Of a DNA stretch of 64,000 nt, positions 11,386 through 21,780 are shown piece after piece. Source of the DNA: Notospermus geniculatus (taxonomy: Eukaryota > Nemertea > Pilidiophora > Heteronemertea > Lineidae). Under the pieces are notes generated by a model. That model saw nothing but the letters and a program-made list of their open reading frames with translations. It made no database searches and was not told where the DNA came from. Position 1 is the first letter of the stretch; every line of letters begins with the position of its first letter. The DNA lies in contig NMRB01000492.1 in NCBI GenBank assembly GCA_002633025.1, positions 163,230-227,229 of the forward strand, read 5' to 3'. A program made the translations under genes and the position numbers.

Positions 11386-13247
11386 TTTCCCCGCATGCTT
11401 TAACAATTCGTGGTTGCCCACCGAGCAGGCACAATCTTGACAGATTCGAACGATATAGGTAGATCAACATTCTCGAAGTAGCACATTGAACAGCGCAGGC
11501 GATCAGAGACCGCGCATGCGCACTCAAAGAAAATATATTTGTGTCGTAGGAGTATCGTTCAAGAGTGACGAAGGTAACATCCTCGTCCCCAGCGAACTGT
11601 TCTCGTGACATGTTCATAATGAAATGTTATCCCTCCAGTAAATTAGCTCAGCATATTTGCAAACCACCCGTGTTGTAAGAAACGAGCTTATCAGAGAATG
11701 TATCTTTGGGCCGGACATTATTCCAAATTCAAGAGGGATATTGATATGAAATGTACGCCAACTCTTTATCTTTTCACAAACTTTATTTTCATGTAATTTT
11801 ATCATACAGTGTTTGATACGTCAGAAAGAATGGAACTGACTGAGGAATGGGATCTCGCTCCAGTCTTCCTGCTGCCAAGATCTTCATTGAAAGTTTGCTC
11901 CCGTCGGTCAGTTTCGACTTCGGTATCAGTTTATGTCAGGTAGGCCTATGTCTCACACCATTTAAGTTGGTGTTAACACGGTGTTTACAAATGCATTAAA
12001 GCATTGTAAACACCGTGTTAACACCAACTTTGAAATCACCCATCCACATAGTGATGGCGCTCAACGTTGCTTAACTTCTAGTTCTGAGGCCAAAGCGCCA
12101 ACCAGAAGGAAATTCTCCATGGCCGGCGGGTTAACCGCTGCAAGGGATTCAATGCATCATAAAACCGTTGCCGTGTGTCTGCAGAATGTGGTTGACCTCA
12201 TCATCCAAGTCCCATGCATCAAGTCCTACCTCAGTCTCGGGAACAGTGAAATAGTGAGACCAGGACGAAAGGCCAATCAAAGAAACAGTGGTGTGTTTGC
12301 ACGAAATTATTGCGGTCGTATTTGAAATGTGATTTGTTGATATTTCGATACAGATGAAGGACTGGAATAAAGTCACAAGTAAATCATTCCGATCTGTACG
12401 GTTGGGGGTCAAATCCATTTCCGGAGAAGCGCAAATATTTCGCACAGCCAAAAACGGTTTATACATGTATGTATGGAGGCTGGGAAAGGACATGCCCATC
12501 ACATGATTTCTTTTCTCAGTGTATGTTTTTTTTTCGGTGGTTATCTCGATCGATCGACTTTTTTTCTCGATCGATCGACTTTTGTCTTTCATCTGGTGCA
12601 CATAAAGTTGATGACGATTCCGAATCCCGTTGTCTGACTGAAATGAACATATCCCAATGATTTCTGAAGGCAAAAACTCACGTCGAGAGGTGAGATGAGA
12701 TGTTCGTCGGCGATTGACCGCATGCGTTGGCAGAATTTCAATTGGTCATTCACCGGCTTCAACAACCACTCTGGATTACTTCCTGGATGCGTACTGTAAA
12801 CGATCAAGTTAGATAACTGGGTCCGACGTATAACAGACGATCATTTTCTCGGATCTCGCGAAATTCTTCGTCTGAGATTTCGAGCCTTCTGCCCTCGCTG
12901 ATAAACCGGTGCTCGCGTTCCTTCCTGGTGAGAGACTGAGTTCACTTTATCTTTCAAGGCTCCAACAGGTATTCATCAGAGAATGAAACAATAACTCAAA
13001 TCATGAGACAATATACATGTAGTATAATGGTATTAATAAATCATGCTACATCCGATCAATGAAGCCCTTCTATAAATAATGCCCTTTTGTGTAATATTTG
13101 TCCTTGAGTTAATCGGTGAATGCAGACCTTTTGCTCCGGACCTAACGCCAGGTTTTTATCAAGAGACCAATCTGAATAACTTAAAAAAAATATGATGCTT
13201 TCATGATGCTGAATACACGCAACTCAGCATGATAGGGCCTTGAGTTT
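11386..13247. repeat. Right copy of the 1.87 kb duplication
   Basis: See the left copy at 9517-11384. The copy differs by single bases and short indels, including an extra TTTTTCTCGATCGATCGAC block near 12560 and a shortened AACACCAAC palindrome near 12005-12030. The sequence after 13247 is unique. Confidence 0.85.
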
Positions 13248-14089
13248 GCTTCACAAAATAGGGCGTGGAGAGCTTACCACTGGACCGAGAATCGGGGTAT
13301 CTTGCTGTCCTCTTCCATCCATTCCTATGAGCAGTTTTTGGGCTCTGGGTAATGGAAGTAAGCTTGTGGGTTTGGGGGGCTACCCTGTGTAGGTGGCGCT
13401 AGTTGAACTTTGAGGCAACTGCTTTATTGATGAATAATTAGGTTAAAGATTAAGCTATTATTAAATTCTGGGACTGAGTGACAGTGTGCGTTTCTTGGGG
13501 GGGGGGTACCCTGTGCACTGCATATAGGTGGCGCTCGTTGAACTTCGGAGAAACTGCTTTATCGATGAATAATGAGACTAAAAATGGCGACTAACATCTG
13601 TGACTGAGGGGCAGTATGTGGCAGCCAGGTGGTACCGCCTGATCAGTGTCCAACTCCAAAGATGGAAAGTCAGATTAAACTGTTATCACTACATAACATC
13701 GAACATCGACTGCATTTTCCAACGTAGGCTTAATGCCCCGTCATCATCCTCAGTTTAATAGCCAATTGAAATCTACCACGCTCTTTGCATCGGGTTGATT
13801 TTACATCCTTTTAACGGACGGGTTTGGAGGAGTCTGAGGTTTGTGTCATTATCATATCATGAAACCTCGGCGCCAGGTTTGCCCAAGCGGTATAATGACA
13901 TATAGCTGTACTGACCAGAAAGAATTTGTGACGAGGCCGCGGTGATCAACATTGAATCTCGCCTTCAGTCGCCTGATTCGCGTACAGGATATACAAACAA
14001 TCAACACATTCATTGACAATCTAAAACTGACCTGAGAACGAGATTGTATGATATATAAAAGTGCGTTTGGCGGAAGGAGTTGTTTAGAA
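13248..14089. other. Upstream region of selenoprotein gene 1
   Basis: Contains a G run near 13498 and two related segments (GTACCCTGTGCACTGCATATAGGTGGCGCT near 13507 and TACCCTGTGTAGGTGGCGCT near 13382) that look like a local duplication of about 100 bases. A TATATAAA box at 14052-14059 sits only about 31 bases before the ATG at 14090, so if used it implies a very short 5' UTR. Confidence 0.4.
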
Positions 14090-15906
14090 ATGTTTGATCG
14101 AGGTTGGATGCAGATTTTGCTGCTGGCCTGCGCCAGCTTTGCGCTGGTCAAGAGTGCACTCAGGGACAGAACAATCGTCAAAGCTCGCATCGAGGTAAGT
14201 GAGCCCAATCTCGTATTTTCCTAATTTGAGTTAGGCTTGATTTTCATTCTTCTTCCGCCTTTTGCCGGCATTAGCATGGACTGCCTGGGCATTGTTGCAC
14301 GCTTAGCCTACAGTTACAGATTCAGAGATATCGGACTGTGAACACAGGCAAATAGAGGTGTTTTACATGTACGTGACGTCACAGTTCCATAACGACACGC
14401 CGCCGCCATATTGGCTGTCAAAATGTCAAGCGACATCAGTCATCACGGGACAGGTCTGACGTCGTCGCCGGCCATCTGACGGCCACCTTGGCCAATTCTT
14501 TGTAGTCACGTGACAGTGAAGAACCCCTATAGCTGCCTAATTTCCCGATTTCTCAGATAATGCAAATGGTTACCTGTGCATTTTATAAATCAAACTACCG
14601 AATCAAAAATAGATATGATACAACTCGTCCTACGTTCATGATTGCGACAGGCGAGAAAGTATGGTTTCCGTCTTCGCCGCTCCACTGCCGCGGCGCTGCT
14701 GTCCGTTCCGCAACTAGCGCCTGGGCGGGAGTGGAACGGCAGACGGGAACCAGTCTACCGAGAAAGTGTTTGGGTCATTCCAGCTGCACTCCTGTTGTAA
14801 CCACTAGGCCTACTCTTACATAATTTTTTTTCAGAGTTGCAGTGGATGACGATTGGGCGCCCTGGAGGATGTGAAAGCATTCATCCAGAATGACTTCCGT
14901 TGGTAGTATCCTTTCAAACGTTGCTATATAATTAATGTCTCTCCTGAATAAATGTATTTGGCCTACATGTACAAGTGTCTGCTCGCCGGATTGCAGACCT
15001 CTCTGTCCACAGCCGGGTCCACACCAGCCATATGCAATGTTGTGGTAGCGAGATTTTTTCTGAGATAAGACGCGTCTGTTGTCGCGTGGTTACAGCTGTC
15101 AGTTCATGCGAGGCTTTATACGAGAGATGACGAGATATCAACAACGCAGCTGTTTACTAGGCATCATGCATTTTACAATAAAGCAGGCCTGGCTTCTGTA
15201 ACACGGCAGCTGGATGACATGACAAAGTGGTCTTCACAAAATACAGATTGTTTCGGTTGCAGTCAGCTTTTTAATTGCCCAAAATATTTCCTTAACTGCT
15301 TCCCAGCGAGGGTGTCTCTTTCGTTGAGAAATCCGGCGAAGACCCGTGGCTGCTCCTATTGAACAAAGCTGGTAAAATAGTTGAGGTACGTTTCCAAAAG
15401 CCACCTGTACAGGTTTGCATTGAAGCGGTTCAGTATTTTTGGCCAAGAAAACGCATGGGCAATAACTGTAAAGAACAGGACGTACTGTTAGCATACATGG
15501 GCCTGCATCGTAACATGACAGAAATTACCACGGCAGAAACAATGAAGGTCCTTTAGTCTGGTTCCCAGCTGACGTATCTGGCGTTGACCGATTTGCGATA
15601 CAGTCAGCGCCACGATACGGCAGGTCAGGTTACTACACTATGAATTAAAGTGCGATTGGGCTGCTTATCAACCAAAATATTTTGACCGCCTTCATCTTAT
15701 TTCAGCGCCACCCGATGGCGACCATGAAGGCTCCACTCATCCACCAGATACTGCAATCCAAGGGCATCAAGAAGATCGTTAATCCAACGAAGAGACCAAA
15801 ACTCCCTGGTTGGGACAATCTGTTTGACGCCAGAGGAGATCCTATAGAGCAGGGCCCACCGCCGGATGAGCCACCCCCGGAGGATGAAAAAAAGCAAGAA
15901 TTATAA
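14090..15906 (+). CDS. SELENOM: Selenoprotein M family protein, gene 1 (four exons, in-frame UGA = Sec)
   Basis: Predicted ER-resident thioredoxin-like selenoprotein of 151 residues. Exons: 14090-14194, 14835-14905, 15307-15385, 15706-15906; all introns are GT-AG and phases agree (0, 2, 0). Exon 1 encodes a signal peptide (hydrophobic ILLLACASFALV). Exon 2 opens with SCSGU, where U is the TGA at 14847-14849, followed by RLGALEDVKAF; the family redox motif is CxxU and VKAF follows it in vertebrate SELENOM. Exon 3 has EDPWLLLLNKAGK, and exon 4 ends in Pro/Glu-rich sequence and KQEL, an ER-retrieval signal. Vertebrate SELENOM is about 145 residues, so the length fits. The exon 2 donor TA|GTATCC was chosen over TTG|GTAGTA because the paralogue keeps only the former. 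A SECIS lies at 16621-16658. Known role of the family: ER thiol redox and calcium handling. The fish SELENOE branch of the family is an alternative assignment. Confidence 0.9.
14353..14531 (-). mobile_element. CRE/E-box MITE, copy 1 (intron 1 of selenoprotein gene 1)
   Basis: Starts TAGAGGTGTTTTACATGTAC then GTGACGTCAC, has CGCCGCCATATTGGC and GGCCATCTGACGGCC inside, and ends GTCACGTGACAGTGAAGAACCC. This is a diverged member of the family best seen at 16869-17069 and 23806-24020. Confidence 0.8.
14847..14849 (+). other. Selenocysteine codon UGA (gene 1)
   Basis: In-frame TGA in AGT TGC AGT GGA TGA CGA. The frame on both sides matches SELENOM, the paralogue has TGA at the same place, and a SECIS follows in the 3' UTR. 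Confidence 0.92.
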
Positions 15907-16359
15907 GTTATAAACTCTAGTTCCGTTTGAGCTTTAGCAAGTTATTCTAGTCAGGATTCATCATTGCTGTCAATATTCTAATTACCTGGTACGTGTTTCC
16001 CCCATTCCCGAGTACATTTAATGTCCAAAATGTGTGTATCGCCTGTCAACAAACTTTCGCGTGAGCAAGAAGTGCACGGTTTTCTAATGTCCAGCAATGT
16101 GGCTGAATTTCTCTGTCTATGTTACCTCCGAAATGGACTGAACTTCAGTAGCCGAATATAATACAAGCCAACAGCAATTGAGTGCAGCGGGAGGGACCCT
16201 CACATTAAAGATGGCGCCTCCGATTTCGACAAAGTAGGCTACACGTGCATTACACATTTCACTGACGGCCCTCTGGAACCGCGGAGTTGCGATGTCACCT
16301 GTGGATTTACCAGAAATCAAACAGAAGCTACATGTCTTTGTATTACGTTTTTCATTAGG

Positions 16360-16391
16360 GAGGTTTCGCAAGCGGCCGCTTGCGAAACCTC
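16360..16391. repeat. Perfect 32-base palindrome centred on GCGGCCGC
   Basis: GAGGTTTCGCAAGC, then the centre GGCC, then the exact inverse. It lies between the stop codon and the SECIS of selenoprotein gene 1, so it is probably in the 3' UTR. The outer GGGAGGTTTCG resembles the ends of the foldback element at 47103-47250. Confidence 0.9.
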
Positions 16392-16620
16392 ACTACATGT
16401 ATTATGTACATGTATGTACGTGTACATGTAGAGTACACACAGTAATATTTGGATTTCGCGGATTCATATTTTTATTCTGAAATCTCATCGAGAATAACTT
16501 GATAAACCTCAGACACCAAGCCATTCATTATGTCCTTATTCATAAACCCCGTTGGACCATTTTAACTAATCAATTACTGTCACGTAACAACATCCTTTAT
16601 TTCTCTATGATAATGGCCGT

Positions 16621-16658
16621 ATGATGGCGCCACCCGAAATTCTAGGGTTACGCCTGAT
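16621..16658 (+). promoter_or_regulatory. SECIS element of selenoprotein gene 1
   Basis: The SECIS recruits SBP2 and the Sec-specific elongation factor so that UGA is read as Sec. Visible parts: core ATGA (16621-16624), stem GGCGCCACCC (16626-16635), loop GAAATTCTA with unpaired AA, returning strand GGGTTACGCC (16645-16654), and core TGAT (16655-16658). Twelve bases separate ATGA from the apical AA, which is the expected spacing. Eight of ten stem positions pair. It lies 714 bases after the stop and is followed by AATAAA at 16680-16685. The same structure is found for gene 2. Confidence 0.9.
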
Positions 16659-16679
16659 CGCTTGCTTGCGTCAGTCAGA

Positions 16680-16685
16680 AATAAA
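16680..16685 (+). terminator. Polyadenylation signal AATAAA of selenoprotein gene 1
   Basis: AATAAA 22 bases after the SECIS core, conserved at the same distance in the paralogue on the other strand (17922-17927). Confidence 0.7.
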
Positions 16686-16868
16686 GTTTCGAGTTGTGTG
16701 TTTCTGTAAGCTTGATTTAGATCCCTTCTCCCCTATTCCATGTAAAGTCTTCGATTTGAGGATATTTGATACAAATAAATAAAGTCAATATTTTCACATT
16801 GCTATTTTCTGGTCATTTGATTTTATCTTATGATACTACATACGTGCACGAAGCACCGCCTGTGACAA

Positions 16869-17069
16869 TAGAGGTTCTTCATGTGACGTCACATTTCCAT
16901 GACGACACGATGCCGCCATATTGGCCGTCGAAACGTCAAGCGACGTCACGGCATGAACACAGCGTCAACACACAGATCGTGACGTCAAAATGTCATGACG
17001 TGATAGTTTTGACGTCATCGCCGGCCATCGCGGTCACGTGACCGTTGTGACGTCAGTGAAGAACCTATA
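16869..17069 (-). mobile_element. CRE/E-box MITE, copy 2
   Basis: Nearly full-length. Left end TAGAGGTTCTTCATGTGACG with TGACGTCA-type sites, right end GTGACGTCAGTGAAGAACCTATA. Internal GCCGCCATATTGGCCGTC and GCGGTCACGTGACCG. Sits just past the poly(A) signal of selenoprotein gene 1, in the gap between the two convergent genes. Confidence 0.9.
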
Positions 17070-17390
17070 CGACACATTGGGACAAAGTGTCAGCCCTCTA
17101 CGAACCTTCATTGAGATTTGGCCATACAACTGACGTGGGTAGTGATGTGCTATGTTGTCATCAACCAAGAAATTAAGACAAGTCTTACTGTGGAGTGGTC
17201 AAGAAGCCCGGTGTGGAAGGATACGAAGTCCTAAGCAATGATCGTCTGGTAAAATGGTTTCTGGTGTTGTTGGATTGCACATCACGCCCCCCCCCCTCGC
17301 AAGACGGACATTTGCCCCCCTGATTTTCTGTGTTTTACACAGTGCGGAAAGTTTCCGCGGAGCATCCTGAGAATATCAGGCGTTCTTACT

Positions 17391-17440
17391 GCTCGCTCCC
17401 TTCGTCATCCGCTTGTGTGAGCGGATGACAAGGAGCGAGG
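17391..17440. repeat. Hairpin-forming inverted repeat
   Basis: GCTCGCTCCCTTCGTCATCCGCT and AGCGGATGACAAGGAGCGAG are inverse copies around a six-base loop, with one or two mismatches. It lies between the two convergent selenoprotein genes. Confidence 0.7.
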
Positions 17441-17921
17441 TAAAAACCCCTGCTGTGGGAAGATGAAAGGGAGTAGCATTTTCAGAAGATCTCACTGAGG
17501 TAATTTTTTATCTGTCCCAGGCCCTGGATGCTATGGACCAACCTTGAAGATTCTTTTTGTGCATACAAATGAATCCTGGAAAGGTTTTGGACAAGTCAAA
17601 TCCATGCTTGTAATTCCGATGCAGCCGAAGAAGATTCGATTCCACGTTTAAAAAACTTTCTTGATGTAATTAGACTGAAGCGGGTGCAGAGATATCGAAG
17701 TCAATAAAAATCATCGACGGATCTTCCTTATCGTAAGCATGTATTTCTGGAGTTCTTTCCAGATCCGTCCGTGGAGATAAAAAGGCTAGAAAACTGACGA
17801 AAAAACACCGATTATAAATATTTTGTATTTATTTTTATCAAATATTATCAAATCAACGACTTTACATCGTTTGGGGATGACATCATCTCTACTTTCAGCT
17901 TACATGAACACAACTCGAACC

Positions 17922-17927
17922 TTTATT
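17922..17927 (-). terminator. Polyadenylation signal AATAAA of selenoprotein gene 2
   Basis: TTTATT on the plus strand, about 21 bases after the minus-strand SECIS core, matching the arrangement in gene 1. Confidence 0.7.
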
Positions 17928-17948
17928 TCTGACTGACGCAAGCAATCG

Positions 17949-17986
17949 ATCAGGCGCAACCCTAAAATTTCGGGTGGCGCCATCAT
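17949..17986 (-). promoter_or_regulatory. SECIS element of selenoprotein gene 2
   Basis: On the minus strand: ATGA (17986-17983), stem GGCGCCACCC, loop GAAATTTTA, returning strand GGGTTGCGCC, TGAT (17952-17949). Compared with gene 1, an A-to-G change in the returning strand turns a C/A mismatch into a C-G pair, so nine of ten positions pair. About 100 bases around it (17908-18008) align with 16603-16700 of gene 1, while the rest of the two 3' UTRs do not. Confidence 0.9.
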
Positions 17987-18707
17987 ACGGCCATAATCAG
18001 AGAGAACTGAAGGATGTTGTTATGAAACAGTAACCTGATTGGTGTGTGTGAGAAGCGGGATTTTTGAGTGAAGAGTGCAGGTGGCTAGGAATCTGGGGAT
18101 TACAAAGTTATCCTGAATATATGATCAAGTTCATACAATGATCGATGGAATGCACATGAAAGTTTATGACAACTGTTACACAGAATCGTGTTCGAATTCG
18201 ATGTCTTATCAGGTTGTATCTTATCATTAACTACGAGATGAACAGAGAAGAAGTAAGTCTAGGGCATAAGATCGGATTCAGTAGCACTGAAAAGTTGTTC
18301 CCAGGCTCGGTGTTTGAATGTTGGTAACTCGATTTCACCTTCTGCGTTTCCTCTTCTACGCAGAGGTCGGACGGTTTCACCTTACTGAGTGGAGCAAAGT
18401 TGAGCATCATAAAATGCGGAACGACACGGCACTGCGGTGGAGTTTATGCCTCATGTGTAGTTGGCGACATTACTCGCATTCCTTCATGGCTACTGCGGAA
18501 AAAGGAGTACCCGGTACTTAAAGAAGTTTCGTTTTTATACACTTCCTTGTACCAATACCGTATCAGAAATAAATTTCGTGATTCGAAATGTCAGTTCCAT
18601 TAACATCTTTAGCTGTCCACTATCCAAGCGAATAAGGCGGTATGGATGATAATGATAAACTTCAGGATAACTTTGGTAATCCATGGGCTGAGCTAACAGT
18701 TCATGAT

Positions 18708-20283
18708 TTATAATTCTTCCTTCTTATCAGGCGTTTCTTCTTCTTCAGGTGTATCTTCCTTTTCCTCCGCTGTAGGTGGTGGTTCCTGTTCATCCTCCGG
18801 TTGAGGTTTGTGTTCTCCATGTTCATCGAAGATTTCGTCCCAGCCAGGGAAGTCTGGCCTCTTCCCGGGGTTTTCCTTCTTTCTGATGCCCTTTGACTGA
18901 AGCAACTTGTGGATGGCTGGACCTTTCAGGTGCTCGAGGGGGTGGCGCTGAAAATGAAAAGGGAACAAATTTTAGGGACCGAAAGGGGTAAATACATAAT
19001 TATTGGACTTTAGCGTCGCCAATCTGGAAGTATGTATTTCAAATTGGCGACGCTACACCAAGTTGGAAACTGGGGATCGGTTGACATAAAGGTGGGATTC
19101 TCCCGTGCGTCTTGGTAAAAACTATCAACTGTTGGCCACTTACCTCAACTACTTGACCAGCTTTGTTCAGTAGGAGCAGCCACGGGTCCTCGCCTTCTTT
19201 CTCGACGAAAGTAACGCCCTCACTGTGACGGGGTTAAGGAACTCAACACGTGTGCAAGACGCCAATGCTTTTAGATGAACTATCAGTGTCACTATCAGAA
19301 TTATATTTCAAAGTCAGTGAAAGAAAAATGAAGTTGGTTTCCCGGTCTCGTCCCACGACAAGGGAATGTCCCTCTGCTGGATTAGAATTTTTTTATAAAG
19401 GATACTAGAAACGCATTTCATGCTGGAGGAAAGATTTGACATCCTCCAGGGCACCTAACCGTCATCCGCTGCAACTCTGAAATAACGAATTAACATTTCG
19501 TTAGAATGATCATTGTAGTTCGCTCCAACGTTAGAATGATCATTGTAGTTCGCTCAAACGTTAGAATGATCATTGTAGTTCGCTCAAACGTTAGAATGAT
19601 CATTGTACATTGTAGTTGGCTATATCGTTAGAATGATCATTGTAGTTAGCTGTATTGTTGGAATGATCATTTGTAGTTCTCTCTATCATTAGAATGATCA
19701 ATAGTTGGCTGTATCGTTAGAACGATCATTGTAGTTCGAGTATCGTTAGAATGATCATTGTAGTTGGCTATATCGTTAGAATGACAATGTAGTTGGCTGT
19801 ATCGTTAGATATGATCATTGTAGTTGGCTATATCGTTAGAATGATCACTGTAGTTGGCTATATCGTTAGAATGATCATTGTAGTTGGCTGTATCGTTAGA
19901 ATGATCATTGTAGTTGGCTATATCGTTAGAATGACAATGTAGTTGGCTATATCGTTAGAGTTGGCTGTATCGTTAGAATGACAATGTAGTTGTATCGCTA
20001 GCATGATCATTGTAGTTCGCTGTAATTATAGGACGGTTTACTTTTCCGGAGAATTCATTTTGATATCGAAGATTTTGAAATGAAACCGTACCGCACATAG
20101 GAAATAACTAGTAGGCCTACGTGTACAATTAAACTGAAGAGAATTTGAAAAAAAGCAATGACACAAAGAGGAAGCACTTACCTCGACGCGAGCTTTGACG
20201 ATTTTGCTATCTTCGAGGCCCTTGACAAGGGCAAAACTGGCGCACGCCAGCAGAAAAATCGGTATCCAGTTTCTATCACCCAT
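18708..20283 (-). CDS. SELENOM: Selenoprotein M family protein, gene 2 (four exons, in-frame UGA = Sec)
   Basis: Paralogue of the gene at 14090-15906 on the opposite strand. Exons: 20283-20182, 19476-19406, 19222-19144, 18947-18708; exons 2 and 3 are exactly as long as in gene 1 (71 and 79 bases) with the same phases. The product is 163 residues: signal peptide (WIPIFLLACASFALVKG), SCSGURLGALEDVK with Sec at the TGA 19464-19462, YEGVTFVEKEGEDPWLLLLN, RHPLEHLKGPAIHKLLQSKG, then a longer acidic tail than gene 1 (many Glu/Asp/Pro) ending KEEL, an ER-retrieval signal. The start at 20283 was chosen because it aligns with the gene 1 start; an in-frame ATG ten codons earlier (20313) is possible. Function is taken from the family: ER thiol-disulphide redox. 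Intron 1 holds an 18-unit minisatellite. Confidence 0.9.
19462..19464 (-). other. Selenocysteine codon UGA (gene 2)
   Basis: In-frame TGA in AGT TGC AGC GGA TGA CGG on the minus strand, at the same residue as in gene 1. Confidence 0.92.
19499..20024. repeat. Minisatellite, about 18 units of 30 bases, in intron 1 of selenoprotein gene 2
   Basis: Units run GTTAGAATGATCATTGTAGT then TGGCTATATC. Most carry the palindrome TGATCA; several are shortened to GAATGACAATGTAGT. It starts about 20 bases from the exon 2 acceptor and fills three quarters of the intron. Confidence 0.95.
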
Positions 20284-20313
20284 GATAATGAACATTCTGA
20301 TGTTGGCATCCAA

Positions 20314-21780
20314 AGCTTGTGGTTTTATGCAAAGGTAAACCTCATTTCAGGTCCATTTGTTGCCTTCCTAGGTGGCAATAAAATCTTAATATGCATTACT
20401 AGGACGAGATTGAATGGCGTTCGGACACACGTGGTCCACCTGTCTTGTTTTTCATTGGCTAGCTGAAGCTGTTGTCCATGATGAGATGCAGCGAGTTTTC
20501 AACAGCTCTTAATCATCCATACTGATCACCACGTGAATACAAATCATGCCTGTTGGGTGTGTGATGCAAACATCGTGGGAAATTTCAATTGGCTGTGAAA
20601 ATTGTGACGAAGAGCAAGTAATGGCGTGGCGCGGGCGGCAGATTGCCGCGATATTCTGATTCTTGATGATATATGTACTTATCAGGCCGGTCATCTTTCG
20701 ACAATTCGTGAAGCTACCAATCTTGTGGTGAATACTTCTGTCGACGCGGTACCAGCTGGGCCCATGCTATCGCTCGCAGCCAGATGCGTATCTATTTTTG
20801 GTATTATCCTTATCAGGCAGTTTCATCAACGTTTGTAAACTCAATGTGTGGAGAGCACATCTGCGACAGTGGAATAGTGTTAGGCTGCTTGACAAAGATG
20901 GCAATCTTATATCGCTTTAGGCCTACGGTACGTTACGCGTACGCTCACGCCAAAAGGTGATGGTCAGTCACAGTTTGTCAACCCGCGTAGGATTTGAAAA
21001 CGAGCTACACTTTTCGTTGACTTCGCGTTGAACGTGCCCCCGGATGGTACAAAATAGACAGTTTGTGGTTTTCCAAATATTTCTTGAACCCACGAACCAT
21101 GGGCGAAATCTTGTATATTCTTCTCTGTCATCCAGCTGTGCTCAGCATGTTGTTGGCATTTTCGTCATCAAAGCTGCTTTTGTATCGAAAATATCGGATA
21201 AAAATACCATAATAATAAAATTATAACAATTATGCAAACTGCCTTTGTCGTTAAAATGACTGATTATTCCGTTAGTATATTAAATTTAGTTGACACAATT
21301 TGTAGGTCTGAGTGAAATATGTACATGTACAATAGATTTTTATCTAAATGTAAACTAAGAAAATTCGACAACATGACCTGGCACCAACTCGATCTCGAGC
21401 CGCTCCCCGCTGGTCTGTACGCTCAAACCCCAAATTCTAACCGACTTCCGAGACTCATTTTGTTAATAGATGAAGATTATTAACTCATTATTAAATGCTT
21501 TGTGTAAATCCTTGTAGCTAGTTTAGAAATTTAAGGGATCGGACCCAAGGCTAACGGGATATCGTGAGGTACTCCCACTGGGTCTAAGGGTTGCCGCGTG
21601 CAAGGGGTTTAAAGGGACAAATCGCATTTGGGTATGATGGAATTAATTTGCATATTGCGACAGGTTTGGAAAGCCAGACCATGGATTATTTCCTCAACTA
21701 CAATTTGTCGTGGAGTGACGATCAATTCCACTGACTGCGTTGTTAAAAATAAGAACAAGATTTTTGACTTTCGGTTTTTA
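20314..21780. other. No gene found upstream of selenoprotein gene 2
   Basis: Should contain the gene 2 promoter. No TATA box or repeat family stands out. Short frames at 20158-20466 (+) overlap exon 1 antisense and are not credible. Confidence 0.4.

Noticed and set aside
12149-12673. 174-residue minus-strand frame
   Set aside because: Lies in the duplicated segment; the other copy breaks the frame by indels, so it is unlikely to be coding.
14847-14849. In-frame stop suggesting that the gene 1 exon is a pseudogene
   Set aside because: The paralogue has the same TGA, the flanking residues match SELENOM with Sec at that place, and both genes have a SECIS.
14902-14905. Alternative donor TTG|GTAGTA for selenoprotein gene 1 exon 2
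   Set aside because: It keeps phase, but the paralogue has only the TA|GTATCC donor, and that choice gives equal exon lengths.
19499-20024. CRISPR-like array of regular repeats
   Set aside because: Units are contiguous without unique spacers and lie in an intron of an animal gene; this is a minisatellite.
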